Position numbers and translations under genes: made by a program
Part shown: in pieces, positions 36,801 through 49,448 of the stretch
Layout: each line of letters begins with the position of its first letter
How positions within the stretch are numbered: position 1 is the stretch's first letter
The notes under the pieces: generated by a model
Databases searched by the model: none
What the model was told of the DNA's origin: nothing
What the model saw: only the letters and a program-made list of their open reading frames with translations
NCBI GenBank assembly: GCA_027924585.1
Contig: BSBM01000299.1
Location: forward strand, 31,472,501-31,536,500
Source of the DNA: Larix kaempferi
Taxonomy: Eukaryota; Streptophyta; Pinopsida; Pinales; Pinaceae
Length of the DNA: 64,000 nt
Direction: 5' to 3'

Positions 36801-39420
36801 TCATATTGTAATTTTTAAAGAGTCTTTCGCCTCTATAATATCATTTTTCAATCTTTGTAAAATATCATATTTATGTAATGAGGGCATTATCACCTTTTTA
36901 GTAACTTAATCATCTCCCTTTCTTTTGTACCTCTTACCATTTCATTAATATAACCCACAAGTTGATTTGGAGAAACCTTAATTCATGATCCAAATTTGCA
37001 AGTTATATCTACACTTCGATATATATATACCCTAGTTACTTTATGTTCTCTTGATCCTTATTTTTTGTTATTGTTAGTTTTCTATTTAGTTACATTGACT
37101 CTACTATAATAGTGTTAAGTTGAACATGAAAATATTGTATTAGTGAGTTGAGAATTTTGGTTGTTCAAAATTGCAGGTACATGATTCAATAGGGTTCCTA
37201 GGTTGTTGATTTACTGCTGTTAGGATTTTGAATGAACAGGCTTGATTTTCATGTCTCCTAAACATTTCTCAAAATTATTGCCATCAGAATTTGGATTAAA
37301 GTCATAAATCAACCAGATAAATTATAATACTACTGTTCCATAGAGATCTGGATAGAATTGAAAAAATGATTGATGTTAGCACCGGTTACTTCAAAATAAT
37401 TCGTAGGAAAAGGATACAAGTAAGAATATGACTCAGAAATCCACTCAGAAATGCATTTCCACTGTGGATTGTATCTTATTGTTGATTTACTACTACTTTT
37501 TGATTCTCAGAACACAACCAAAAGTTTCTAGATATGAATATGAAGGCATGGACATGTTTGAAATTTGCATTAACATGCCTGATTTAGCCGTCATGTTTCC
37601 TCTTATGCCCAGGTCAGCTTAGAACGTTTTCTGGAATATGTAGGTGGATACCCTATGCAAATAGGGATATAACACTCTTCATGGGATATAACACTCTTCA
37701 TGTTGTCATTCTTCATTTTCTCCTCATGTTGATGAAGGCACTCAACTTTTGGCTTCTGCTATGTCCAATGCTCCAATAATATAATGGGTTCTAGTAACAA
37801 CTTCCTGTGTTTTCTTCCCTTCCAAACCAATAGCCTCTCCTTCTATAAAATCCTAAATGTTGTACTATGGATTGTCTGTTGGCATGATGACACACTCTAC
37901 AGGAGTGAACAATTTTTATTTAAATCTTTTTTCCAAGATTGATTGTTTAGGGTGAGTATCACACCAAGCTCGGAATTACCGATGAATTGCTACTCCCAAA
38001 CTCTGATAGAGGAGCACCTGAAATTGCTGCAAAAATCCCCCAAATAGTCACTACTGGATCAAAACCTTAGCTAAATGCTGATGCATGCTACAGGAAAATG
38101 CATTAATACACCACCATCCTGGACCATCCTAGACAATTTGCTTCATAATCTTCCTATATTATTGTGACTGGAGACTGTGCATATAAGATTAAGATATCAT
38201 AACCTGTGGTTAAACTTATTATGTTAGGTGCCCTATTTCAAATCAAATTGATATCTTTGCATTTGTTTTGCATGTAGTTGTTTTCTTTCTACATAGTTTA
38301 TGGTCAAGACTAAGAATAACAAAAAATAAGGATCTATTTCTATTTCTTATTCTCACTTGGAATAACCATAGAAACAGTTAGTGATGCTTGGAAACCATTA
38401 TTGCATTCATGTTCCCTCAGTATCATGCACTCTGTCATCATACCCATAGTAACAAATATTGTTCATTGCAAGGTAAACACTCACTCATTTTGAAATGTAA
38501 CGGTTTCTCGTGGAACCCTTAAAACAAGTAATAACCTCTTAAATCATAATTTGATGGTTTGATATGTGCAGATAAATCATATTGCTAGGCCATGTTACTT
38601 AAATCTATAAACTTGAAAAGTAATCTTATAAAGTTTATATGATATCAATCCCATCATATAGCACAAGTGATGTTCATGCAATTGTAGGTTGTGGTAGAAA
38701 ATAATTATAACCTAGGAAGTGCACAAATTTACAGGTGGAAAACCCAAAATTGCAGGAACTAGAACCCAAGCAACATACAATTGTGGGAATTGATGACCTA
38801 CAATTAAAAGTTGTGGAATTTGCAACCCAACATTGCAGTGATTATATGTTTGCAACACAACATTGTAGCCATAGAGAATAAAAATACACTATTATAGAAA
38901 CCAAAAACTATGCAACTATGCACAAGACATCAACATGGAAAGAGGATCCACAACAACAAGGAGACACACAACATGATGTTGCAAGAACACAATTAAAGGA
39001 TCTAACAATTTTCCAAATATGAAAGAAGATGACGAAGCTGAAACAAATTGTTTGATATATTATGTGACTCTGTAACTTCCTTGACAATTTAACTAGTTAT
39101 AAAAGGTCCTCGTAGCCTTTGTTATGAAATAGTGAGTCTTATAGGATCTTCTGGAGCTTGAGACAAAGCTTTGTAATTGCAACTTCTCATACCATCCATC
39201 TATGGACTTTCTTTGCAGTAATAAAATATCATTATTCAACCTAAAAGCCCAACAAGATTCTCACTGACAGAGTATAAACTCTCAAATGGTAGCTTGAAGA
39301 GTTCTCTAGGTTATAGATCACCATGAGAGAAAGGATTTGATGGAGAGTTAGCATGATTTCTTTCACTTCCATAAATTCTAGTGTTTGATAAATGCTAGAT
39401 AATAGCATAAGTGTGATTCC
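33850..39420. other. Unassigned interior of the giant hAT
   Basis: No long frame or recognised domain. A small perfect duplication, gatataacactcttcatg, lies near 37665-37700. A splice-bounded open stretch lies near 37508-37612. Around 38690-39270 a block with ttataaaagg and aataaaatatcattattc could be an old LTR or gene 3' end, but no partner or ends were found. No hAT transposase motif was recognised. Confidence 0.45.
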
Positions 39421-40639
39421 CCCTTGCCTAAAGCAAGTATTGAAGTGCCTAGGGCATTTTTATCATCATTGGATGAATTTTGAAGTGTCTAGGGCAAGTA
39501 ATGAAGTGCCTGGGAAAACATAGAAGTGGACGGGGGCATTTTTATCCTTGTTGCGAGAATTTTCAAGTGCTTGGGGAAAATATTGAAGTGTATGAGCATT
39601 TTTATCATCGTTGGGAGAATTTTGAAATGGTCAAGGAAAGTATTGAAGTGCATGGGGCGTTTCTATCATCATTGGGTCAATTTAGAAGTGCAAGGGGCAA
39701 GTATTGAAGTGCCTGGGGGGAATTTTGAAGTACCTGGGGGGAATTTGAAAGTGCTTGGGGAAAATATTGAAGTGCATGGGGAGTTTTATCATCCTTGGGA
39801 GAATTTATAAGTGCCTAAGAAAATATTGAAGTGCTTAGGGCATTTTTATCATTTTTCGGAGAATTTTGAAGTGCCCGGGGCAAGTATTGAAGTGCTTGGG
39901 GCGTTTTTCTTGTCAATGGGTGAATTTTGAAGTGCATGGGGTTGTTGTTTATCAATGTAAGGATGCTTTTATAGTGTTGGGATGTTTTAAAATAGTGATG
40001 GCCAAAGCTATCATATGTCAAGGAAAATTTGTGTATTGAGGCATTTTTGTGATTGCTTGGGTGATTTTATCATTTTCAACTATTTTTCTCCCTTTCCTAG
40101 GGCAAGTATTGAAGTGCCTAGGGCATCTTTATCACCACTGGATGAATTTTGAAGTGTCTTGGGCATGTAATGAAGTGCCTGGGAAAACATGGAAGTGGAC
40201 AGGGGCGTTTTTATCTTCGTTGCGAGAATTTTCAAGTGCCTGGGGAAATATTGAAGTGTATGGAGGATTTTATCATCATTGGGAGAATTTTAAAGTGGTT
40301 GAGGCAAGTATTGAAATGCATGGGATGTTTCTATCATCATTGGGTCAATTTAGAAGTGCATGGGGCAAGTATTGAAGTGCCTAGGGGCAATTTTGAACTG
40401 CTTGGAGAAAATATTGAAGTGCTTACGGCATTTTTATCATCTTTCAAAGAATTTTGAAGTGCACGGGGGAAGTATTGAAGTGCTTGGGGCGGTTTTCTTG
40501 TCAATGGGTGAAGTTTGAAGTGCATGGGGCATTTTTCTCATCACTGGATGAATTTTGAAGTGCATGGGGTTGTTGTTTATCAATGTATGGATTCTTTTAT
40601 AGTGTTGGGACGTTTTAAAACAATGATGGCCAAAGTTAT
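39421..40639. repeat. Higher-order tandem array, left part (split by element C)
   Basis: Short units of the type ttgaagtgcctgggg, then aaaatattgaagtgcatggg and gcgtttttatcatcattggg, are repeated many times. They are organised in larger units of about 630-670 bp starting with gcaagtattgaagtgcctag at about 39430 and 40098. Each large unit ends with a unique-looking tail containing ttttatagtgttggga and gatggccaaag. Apparent proteins read through it are artefacts of the period. The array resumes after element C. Confidence 0.85.
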
Positions 40640-41977
40640 TGTTGGGCACTATTTTTGACCCCTTTTTGCCTCTTAGATAACCTTCATTTCCTTCATAAAA
40701 CCTCCATTTTGAGTAGAAAGCCTTAAAGTTCATCTATAAACCTTGGTCAAAGAGGTATAATGTCATTTGCTTATTAATAAATTGAGTTTTGTGATTTTTA
40801 GGCATTTTAACTAGGATTTTTACTTAAATTACGGGATGTACTAACTTCCCGTATTACCTCCAAAGTTGAGTTATTGCAGGGCAGTTAGGAGGGAAACGGA
40901 AGATCAAGAATGGATCCTTAATTTCCACAGATGGATGAACATCCAACAGTCAGGAGAAGTGGCCTGTGCAGATGTCGAGTCAATCAGAGTCCAAGGTGGC
41001 CACCTGTTCTGCGTTCAACACAAAAGAAGGAACAATGCTGATTTTGTGGAACTCCACGATTCTGAAGATGATCTCGATTAGCTCTTAGCATTAATTAGAT
41101 GCAGGTTTATAGCAATTACAGTTTGATTTAGAATTTGTATAAATCATTTGCAAGACAATGAGAAAGGGGATCACGATTTTGAAGAGGAACGCATTTGTGC
41201 TTCCAAATTGCGTGGTATCTCTGTGTAAAACAATTCTGGTGAATGAATACGAAGCTTTAGTTCTGTGAAATCTTTTAATGTGTGTTGAGCAAGGCTTTGG
41301 AGGGCCCCCATCATCAAACTCTCACACTTTCCTGTTGCTGGTAGATCGATTTGGGTATGCATTTTAATGTAATTTCCAGTTTATAAATCGTAGAACAAGT
41401 TCAGTTAAGTTTAAATCGATTCTTTTAATGCTTTGTTTCTTTCATTTATGGTTTAGACTATAAATTCTGTCACACTGTATATCATTGGCAATATTGGATA
41501 AACACTGTTCTTCACTGGTTAAATGCTAAGGATATCAAATGATTCAGACCACGACCTCTGTGTATTGATCACTGCTGTTTATTTGATAATGCAATGGTAA
41601 AAGACAATTACAAATTATGAACACTGTCTTGTAAGAGAAATTGATTGGTAACTGTCTTTCAGCGTTGGTAGAATTTTGCAGTTTAATCTTAGGGTTTATA
41701 AATTTGTTGTTTAATTAATTTTTATCTCGGTCTTTTATGCTTTCACAAATCAATTACTGCATGCTTAAAAAGGAAACAATGAAATTACCCTTGTAAGAGG
41801 ATTTTGTCTCTGTGAGTTACAGTATCTTAGTTTCTGTCAGTAGATTTAATCACAGATAGTTAAGTTCTAAATGAGTCCAGCTTCTCTGTCCTAAACTTGG
41901 ATGTGTCTCGAAGTTCACAAACCCGGATTGATTTTAAATTTAAGTTCTGATTCACATTGGTAGATCAGAGCCCAACA
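40640..41977 (+). repeat. Element C 5' LTR (1338 bp)
   Basis: Starts tgttgggcactattttt and ends agagcccaaca, with the inverted end tgttgggc/gcccaaca. It has the same length as the 3' LTR with no indel seen. The transcription start was not located with confidence. Confidence 0.95.
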
Positions 41978-41980
41978 TTT

Positions 41981-41998
41981 TGGCGTCGTTGCCGGGGA
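41981..41998 (+). other. Element C primer-binding site (tRNA-Asp-like)
   Basis: tggcgtcgttgccgggga lies three bases after the 5' LTR. It differs at one base from tggcgccgttgccgggga, the Athila-type site complementary to the 3' end of plant tRNA-Asp. This assignment rests on recalled tRNA sequence. Confidence 0.8.
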
Positions 41999-42083
41999 GG
42001 CATTGTAGAAGCAGACTTAGGAACTTTAGTTTTCTGATAAACACAAAACTTTCAAACAAAAATATAGATTAGATTTCACTTTT

Positions 42084-44624
42084 ATGTTTAGACTAAGAGA
42101 CGAGAAAGGAAGATTTATTAAAAACCCCCCAAAAACAGAAATAACAGGAGCTTCTCTTCCAAAAGGGTTCATCTCAACAGTTGGTAAATTCAAAATGTCT
42201 GAGGAAGAAACATCAAAAGGCCCAACTGCAGAACAGAGAAGGGAGTACGAGAGGATGTTAGAAATAGAAAACAAACGCAGACAATAAAGGAGGGAAGAAG
42301 AAAGAAGACATGAGAGGGATGAAGGAATAACAGAAGATCAAGAAGCCACCTTTAAATTTCCTATCTTAGACACCAGCGTTATCCTAGGGGAAGAGGTGAA
42401 AATGAAGAATATTCCACCCTCTGTCTTACCAAACTTTTATGGAATGACCTTTGAAGATCCTGACTCTTTCCTATTCGAATTTGACATCTTGTGTCGAACT
42501 TATGGATATACTGATGATACCCATAAGCTCCGTCTTTTCCCTGCTACTCTTAAAGCAGCTACCTTGAAATGGTTCATGGGTTTAGGAGAACACTCCATCA
42601 CTAGCTGGGATGACATGAGGAAGATATTTCTTCGAAAATATCAAGCATATTGCAGATCAAAGGGGTTGAAAGATGACAATTTTGGCATGACTCAACAGGA
42701 AGATGAGAGCTTGGAAGAATATTTGGAAAGGTTCTCATACAATTTACAGAAATCTAAATACAATTCTTTAACACCTGAAATGATTAGAACAATATTTTTG
42801 AAAGGAATAAGAGAAGAGTATTTGGACATTTTAAATGTTATGGGAAAAGGTGACATTTCTTACCTTCCTTTTGATGAGATACAGGACTTATGTCAGAAGT
42901 ATTCCAGAGGAAAGGCTCGAACTGGGAAAAGAGATAGCAATACCAAAGCAACTAAATCTGCAAACAGTGGTATTTCTAGAGCTGAGCTTGGGAATCTGCT
43001 AGAAGATTTCAAGACTGACTTATTAAGCACTTTGGGCACACAAGTTGAGGCAACAAAAACCAAGAAGAGGAAAGAGCAACAGGACCAACAAGATCAGGCT
43101 TTGTCTATTTTTTGTCCTAAATGTAGAAAGAAACACCCACTTAGAGAGTGTCCTTTAAATACTGTTGAAATTTGTGGCTTATGCACTTTTAATCACAAAA
43201 CTGATGATTGCCCTAGATTGAAGGAACTGCAGGCAGTTCGACTGGAGGAAAATCACAGCATGGAGTCTCTTTACTTCATGGGACAAATGAGACCTTGGCA
43301 GCCACGATTCTCAGGTATGTCTCAAGATCCTATGCAGCAATTTAATACAAATTATCAGACTCCTGTTCAGAATTCATGGAATGCACCCATGCCTTGGAAA
43401 ACTTGGTCTCCTCCATTAACCCAATCTGCTCCAAATTGGAGAGGTTATGCCCATGGCAATCAAACATACCAGCAGGCTTATTTGCAGCCATACCAACAAC
43501 CTTTAGCCTATCCCCAATACCAGCAGCAACAATTCCAAACTCCTTATCAAGCCCCACCTTTTCAAAATCCATCTTTTCAACAGCCCAATAATATGGCTCC
43601 TCAATTGAGTGCACCACCTCAACAACTTCAGTTGCCATCTAATCAGCCTCCACCTCGGCCTACACAACTGCCAGCTCAACCAATGCCCAATCCAAATAAT
43701 AAAAATGACAGACCCGTGTATAATGTTGATGATGGGATAGTGCTTCCCTACTCCATTCTTCCACTGCAAAATATCAATTTGAGATCTGGTAAAACCTTAG
43801 AAAAACAGTCTCCTGTTATCTTAGAAGAATCACCAGAAAAAGACAAAACTCCAAAAAAATTGAATACAGAAAAATCTCAGTTAGAAAATCACAGTCAACG
43901 AGGAAGCACAATAGTATCTTATCCACCTCCTTTTCCTGAGAGGTTAATCAAAGAGAAACCTTCGATTTCCTTACCTGACTTCGATGTTCTGAATGAGTTA
44001 ACAAATGTATATGTTAAAATTCCTTTACTGCAGGCTCTAAAAGATATCCTGATTTGCACTAAAGCAGTTAAAGAACTCTGTCTTAACAAAAGAAGAAAAG
44101 ATCCATCGAAAATTCACGTGGTAGGCAATCTAGCAGGGTTAATGTCCAACACCGTTTTCATTGAGAAATATGTAGATCCTGGAATTCCAATGGTTACAAT
44201 TACCATTAATAATTTTTCCATCCCAAAAACATTGATCGATTTAGGTGCTTCCATTAACGTCATGACCCTGGAGACAATGAATTACCTTCACTTGACAAAT
44301 CTCAGACCCACCACAACTGTCTTAGAATTAGCTGATAGGTCTAAGATTACACCTGAAGGGGTCTTAGAAGATATTATTGTTTCTCTAGACTCCTGGGAAT
44401 ATCCTGTTGATTTTATAGTCCTACAGCCAAAATCCAACTTAGGAGGTCACCCATTGATCCTTGGCAGACCCTGGATGGCAACAGCAGATGCTTTCATAGG
44501 ATGTCGATCAGGAAGCATGCTTATTTCGCATGGGACAGAAAGGAAACAGATTGCACTTTACCCTTCTGCCCAACGACCTTCCACATTAGATCAGCTGTCA
44601 TGGATTAGTGAAACCAAAGAATAA
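42084..44624 (+). pseudogene. Element C gag and protease (same frame, two stops)
   Basis: The frame opens at ATG 42084 (MFRLRDEKGRFIKN), meets TAA at 42285-42287, and continues in the same frame to TAA at 44622-44624. The capsid region has KWFMGLGEHSITSWDDMRKI, then LEEYLERFSYNLQ and IRTIFLKGIREEYLD. Two zinc knuckles, CPKCRKKHPLREC and CGLCTFNHKTDDC, lie at about 43113-43220, followed by a Pro/Gln-rich linker. The protease has LIDLGASINVMTLETMNYL (about 44230) and HPLILGRPWMATADAF, the DLGAS form usual in Athila. Gag packages RNA and the protease cleaves the polyprotein. Confidence 0.9.
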
Positions 44625-47600
44625 GAAGAAGATGTAATTCAGCCTGTTTTAAGTATAAATCAGTACTTCGATTTCCAAGAAGACAACCACGAAGATCTAA
44701 TGGATCATTTTATTGCTAAACCTGATATTTCTGCAGAATTAAGAGAAATGGAATATGCTGTAGCAGAACAAGTTATGGGTCATAATTTCCAGGAAAATTG
44801 CAATGTTCATTCCCTAGCATTAGCACTTGATGACATTTTTAATGTTCATTCCATCACCGATATTCACAGTAAAACTATAGAAATCAGTCCAGGCAAAACT
44901 CTGAAAATAGGTGCACATCTTACCACATCACAGGAGGAACAGTTGACCACTTTGCTGAATAAATATTCTCATGCATTTTCCTGGGAGTATACTGATATGC
45001 CAGGCATTCATCCTGAGACATGCACACACCATATTTACCTAGATGACACAATACGACCGTTGAGACAGCCACAACGCAGAATGAATCCTCTGCTAAAGGA
45101 AATAGTCAAAGACGAGTTACAGAAGTTGTTAAAAGTGGGATTTATTTATCCCATCTCCGACAGCCAATGGGTTTCACCCTTGGTTGTTGTTCCTAAAAAA
45201 AATGGTAAATGGCGTATATGCATCGATTACAGGGAATTGAATAAGGCAACTTTAAAAGACTATTTTCCATTGCCTTTCATTGATCAAGTACTGGATGCTT
45301 TAGCTGGAAAGGAATATTTTTCATTTTTAGATGGCTTCAGTGGTTATAATCAGATTAGTATTGCAAATGAAGACCAAGACAAGACCACCTTTACATGTCC
45401 CTGGGGCACCTATGCCTACAAAGTTTTACCTTTTGGCTTATGTAATGCCCCAGCTACCTTTTAGCGAGCTGTTTTGGCCATCTTTGCAGATCTGATTCAT
45501 GAGTGTGTTGAGGTTTACATGGATGACTTTTCTGTCTATGGATGTACCTTTCAAGATTCCTTAGCAAATTTAGAGAAAATTCTGAAAAGATGTGTTGAAT
45601 CCAACCTTTCCCTGAGTAACGAAAAGTGTTTCATGATGATGACTGAAGGGATAGTTTTAGGACACCACGTTTCTTCGTCTGGAATAAAAGTAGATCGTGC
45701 TAAAATTCAAGTCATTCAAAATCTGTCTGAACCCACAACTCAAACAGATGTGAGAAGATTTTTAGGGTATGCAGGCTATTATCGTAGATTCATTGCAAAT
45801 TTTAGTAAGATAGCCTTGCCATTGTTTAAATTGCTTTCAAAGGACGTGTGTTTTACTTGGGATATTGACTGTAAATCTGCATTTCAGACACTTAAGGAAA
45901 AGCTCTCCACTGCTCCCATTTTAAGGGGACCAAATTGGACATTGCCCTTCCATATTTCCACTGATGCGTCTGCTACTGCAATAGGAGCCTCATTGGGCCA
46001 GAAAGAACATACTTTGACTTATGCTATCTATTTCATTAGTAAAAATCTGGCACCTGCAGAGCTGAATTATACAATCACTGAAAAAGAGATGTTGGCAGTG
46101 GTTCATGCTGTAAACAAATTCCGTCATTATATTACTGGTTATGAAGTTTTTGTTCATACAGATCATTCAGCTTTACGCTATCTAATGAATAAATCTATCA
46201 CTAATGGTCGGATTACTAGATGGTTGTTATTATTGTAGGAGTTCAATATCACTGTTTTAGATAGGCCAGGATGAGAAAATCAGGTGGCAGATTTCTTGTC
46301 TCGCTTACACAATACTGGTGAGGTTGTTCCGGTTTTAGATAGTTTTCCTGATGAGCATCTATTTGCAATTTCTGTTATCACTCCTTGGTATGCTGACATT
46401 GCCAATTATTTGTCATCAGGCCAACTACCACCATCAATGACCTCTAAAGAAAAAAAGAAGATTATTAAACAAAGTGCTAGGCATATCTGGATTAATGGTG
46501 ATCTCTTTTATACAGGATATGACTTAATCATAAGAAGATGTGTCCGACAGGATGAAATCTTGGATATTTTAAAGGCGTGCCATGATGAACCATGTGGTGA
46601 CCATTTTGCCGACAAAAGGACAGCATATAAAATACTCAATTTGGGGTATTATTGGCCTTCCATTTTCAAAGCTGCAAAAAGGTATGTTAGAAGTTGTGAC
46701 ACTTGTCAACGAATGGGACGCCCAGTCCGGTCTGATGAAATGCCACTCCAACCACAGATTCTCATTGAACCATTTGAAAAGTGAGCCCTTGACTTCATTG
46801 GTCCCATTCATCCACCATCACATGGACAGAAATACATTTTGGTCTGCACAGACTATGTTACTAAAGGGGTAGAGGCCAAGCCTTTACCAAGAGCTACGGA
46901 GCAAACTGTAGTAAATTTTCTGTTTGAAGAGATCTTTGTTCGATTTGGGGTGCCTAGGGAAATTGTGACTGATCAAGGTGCCCAATTTACTTCCAAATTA
47001 GTGCAAGAGATAGCAGAAAAATATAAGATCAAGCACAGGAAGTCCACTCCTTACCATCCACAAGCCAATGGCCAAGTGGAATCTACAAATAAAACCCTAG
47101 AAGGAATCATCACTAAGACTGTTCAGATGCATAGGAAGGACTGGTCAGCAAAGCTTACTGAAGCTTTATGGGCATATAGGATCACTTGGAAAAATAGTAC
47201 TGGTTTTTCTCCTTATCAACTGGTTTATGGTAAGCAAGTCCTCCTTCCCATTGAGTTTCAAGTTCATACTTTCAAGTTAGCAGCAGATTTGGGCATAGAC
47301 CTTTCAGAAGCTCAACAAGAAAGAATACTTCAGCTGAATCAGCTGGATGAGATGAGGCAAGCTGCCATAGAACACAATATTCTGATACAACAGCAGAGAG
47401 CTCAATGGCATGAAAAATTTATCAAAAAGAAGCAATTTCACATTGGTGACTGGGCACTGTTGTTTGACTCCAAGTTTAAGGACTTCAAAGCCAAATTTAC
47501 TACTCATTGGCTTGGTCCATATGAGATTGTCGATGTCTATGACAATGGTGCAGTAAAACTTCAAACCATAGATGATGAAGCACATAACTTTGTGGTCAAT

Positions 47601-47657
47601 GGCCACCGGCTCAAGCTGTACCACAAACCTATCAACATGGAAGATTTTGTCCAATAG
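44625..47657 (+). pseudogene. Element C pol: RT, RNase H, integrase (four internal stops)
   Basis: This continues the gag frame. RT: KKNGKWRICIDYRELNKATL, FLDGFSGYNQI, FGLCNAPATF, YMDD at 45516-45527 and LGYAGYYRRFIANFSKIALP. RNase H: FHISTDASATAIGA, ELNYTITEKEML and HTDHSALRYL. Integrase: an HHCC zinc region (CHDEPCGDHF ... CDTCQRMG), then D in ALDFIGP, D in VTDQGAQFTS and E in NGQVESTNKTLEG, with the C-terminal strand region ending at TAG 47655. Internal stops: TAG 45462, TAG 46236, TGA 46272 and TGA 46782, with no frameshift. The enzymes copy and insert the element. Confidence 0.92.
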
Positions 47658-47979
47658 ATTTCACAGCAAAAGGAATTGCAAGTGCTGGATAAACACCTCA
47701 GTGTTTTTCCTTCACCTGCTCCTTAGCTACTCCGATACAGCTAGCAAATAAAAACAAAAGAGAAATAAATAAATAAAAAATTTCAAAAAATATATATATA
47801 TATATAAAAAAAAAGGCAGTTTAGTTGTGAAAACCAATTCGCTGGCACGATATAAACTGGAATTTTCTGTGGAAAACCAGGCTTGCCTGGCCATTGAAAA
47901 TTCCCAAAAAAAAAAAAAAAAAAAAAATCTTCTTTTCCTATTTTCCTATTTTTATTTTACAAATAATGCACATATTGTT

Positions 47980-48020
47980 TGACTTGAGGACAAGTCAAAA
48001 ATTAGGCCTGTGAGGGGGGA
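47980..48020 (+). promoter_or_regulatory. Internal polypurine-tract-like sequence in element C
   Basis: cttgaggacaagtcaaa is followed by cctgtgagggggga at 48007-48020. The phrase ttgaggacaag leading to a G-rich purine run is how the interior normally ends just before the 3' LTR in many plant gypsy elements. Here the 3' LTR lies 3.1 kb further on and has its own tract. It may prime a second plus-strand start or mark an old 3' boundary. Confidence 0.6.
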
Positions 48021-48080
48021 TAAACTGTCATTCTTCTTTAGAACCCTCCGAGTCTTTTTCAAGCAAAAGATTGTGATTTT

Positions 48081-48170
48081 TCATCAAGCAAAAGGGACCT
48101 GAATACCATCAATTTCATCAAGCAAAAGGGACCTGAATACCATCAATTTCATCAGCAGAAGGGACCTGAC
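48081..48170 (+). repeat. 34-bp tandem repeat, 2.6 copies
   Basis: tcatcaagcaaaagggacct begins units at 48081, 48115 and (as tcatcagcagaagggacct) 48149; the period is 34 bp. It lies in the spacer just after the internal polypurine tract. Confidence 0.9.
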
Positions 48171-49448
48171 TTGTGGTAAGACAGAAGAGATCTATGAAGA
48201 GACCCGACCTTCAGTGAAAATGAAGGAAATAGAGACAGCAGCAGATAGAAGACATCAGATGGACAATCAGAATACAAGCCAATTTCACACTGGCAGCAAG
48301 CTCATCAAAGGAACATCAAGCAAGTCTGTAAGAATTTATGGTTTTATGTTTAAAAAGTTTCAAAATTCTTTTGTTTATAAGTGATGATATCTTACAAATT
48401 TGACTGCCTATTATTGCCATTATTCTGATAAGTCTCTACCAAGCTCCTTATTTACCTTTCATCAATCTCTGCCATTACCTCACTTAGTCTCTGTCAGCAC
48501 TTCATTTTTTTCTATGCCAATACTTCATTTTCCACCTTAGGGGTCAGAATGGTTGACATAATCAAACCCAAGAGAAATTTTGCATGGTCAACATCTATAC
48601 TGGACTCTACAGGAAATGTACTACAATTTATAGAACATACATTGCATTTTACAGGAAGTATACTGTATATTACAGGCAGAGTTTCAATTTGGTTTAAAAG
48701 GTGAACAAGGTCTCTTTCTCAGCAAAAGTAAAGCATTGACATAAAAGACTTTCAAAGGTTTCTTTTGTATATGTATATAGTACATCATACAATGGTTAGA
48801 TTGAAGAAGGAAACAGGGCATAAATACATCTTCAGCACAGTTTTTATGAAAGGAAAAGGTCTATTTTTGAGAGAAAAAAGAAAACTTCTTTTATACAGCA
48901 TGTTTATTAAACATAGGGCATATTATAAATTAAAGTATATATATATTGCCAAATTGTTTACTAAAACATAGGGCATATAAAACGATTGATATGTTTTCTA
49001 TCCTAAGTGAATCATCAAATAGAAATGCCATATTATGAAATGATGGGAAGCAAACGTGGAATGATACCCACGACAGACGTGGAATGATGCCCACGACATT
49101 TTTCAAAAACAAAATCGATTTCTGCAGTATATGCCACGATTTGGTCATTTTCTTTGAGGCCGAGCCCATTTTTCTTGTTCTGCATATGAAACCGATTGAT
49201 GTATGAAGGTAATTGCCAGTGAGAGGATTGTGAGCTACAGGAAGTTTGAATATATCATTTTGCTGAAGATAATTGACAGTGGAAAGAGGCCGTAAGATCA
49301 CAGAGACACCATTTGCTGAAGATAACGCGCAGGAGAGAAGACAGCTAGTGAAAGAAAAAGTTGTGGGTACACTAATCTCTGTGAAAATTGTACAGGAAGA
49401 AGTAAAATTGGTTACATCAGGGAAGAGGTAAGCTTAAACCCTTTTTCT

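Larger units (their letters stand above)
47658..49448 (+). other. Element C spacer between pol and the extra ORF
   Basis: Non-coding. It contains an AT microsatellite (about 47789-47815), a poly(A) run (about 47907-47928), the internal polypurine tract, a 34-bp repeat and then a long region without a gene. Such long spacers before a 3' accessory or env-like ORF are common in the Athila clade. Confidence 0.7.

Noticed and set aside
39480-40525. Several overlapping 60-108 codon frames on both strands with repeated GKH/HHWVNLEV-type peptides
   Set aside because: They arise from the tandem array; frames are open on both strands and in more than one frame, and peptides are just translated repeat units.
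43342-43769. Minus-strand frames opposite gag of element C
   Set aside because: Antisense shadows of the Pro/Gln-rich linker.
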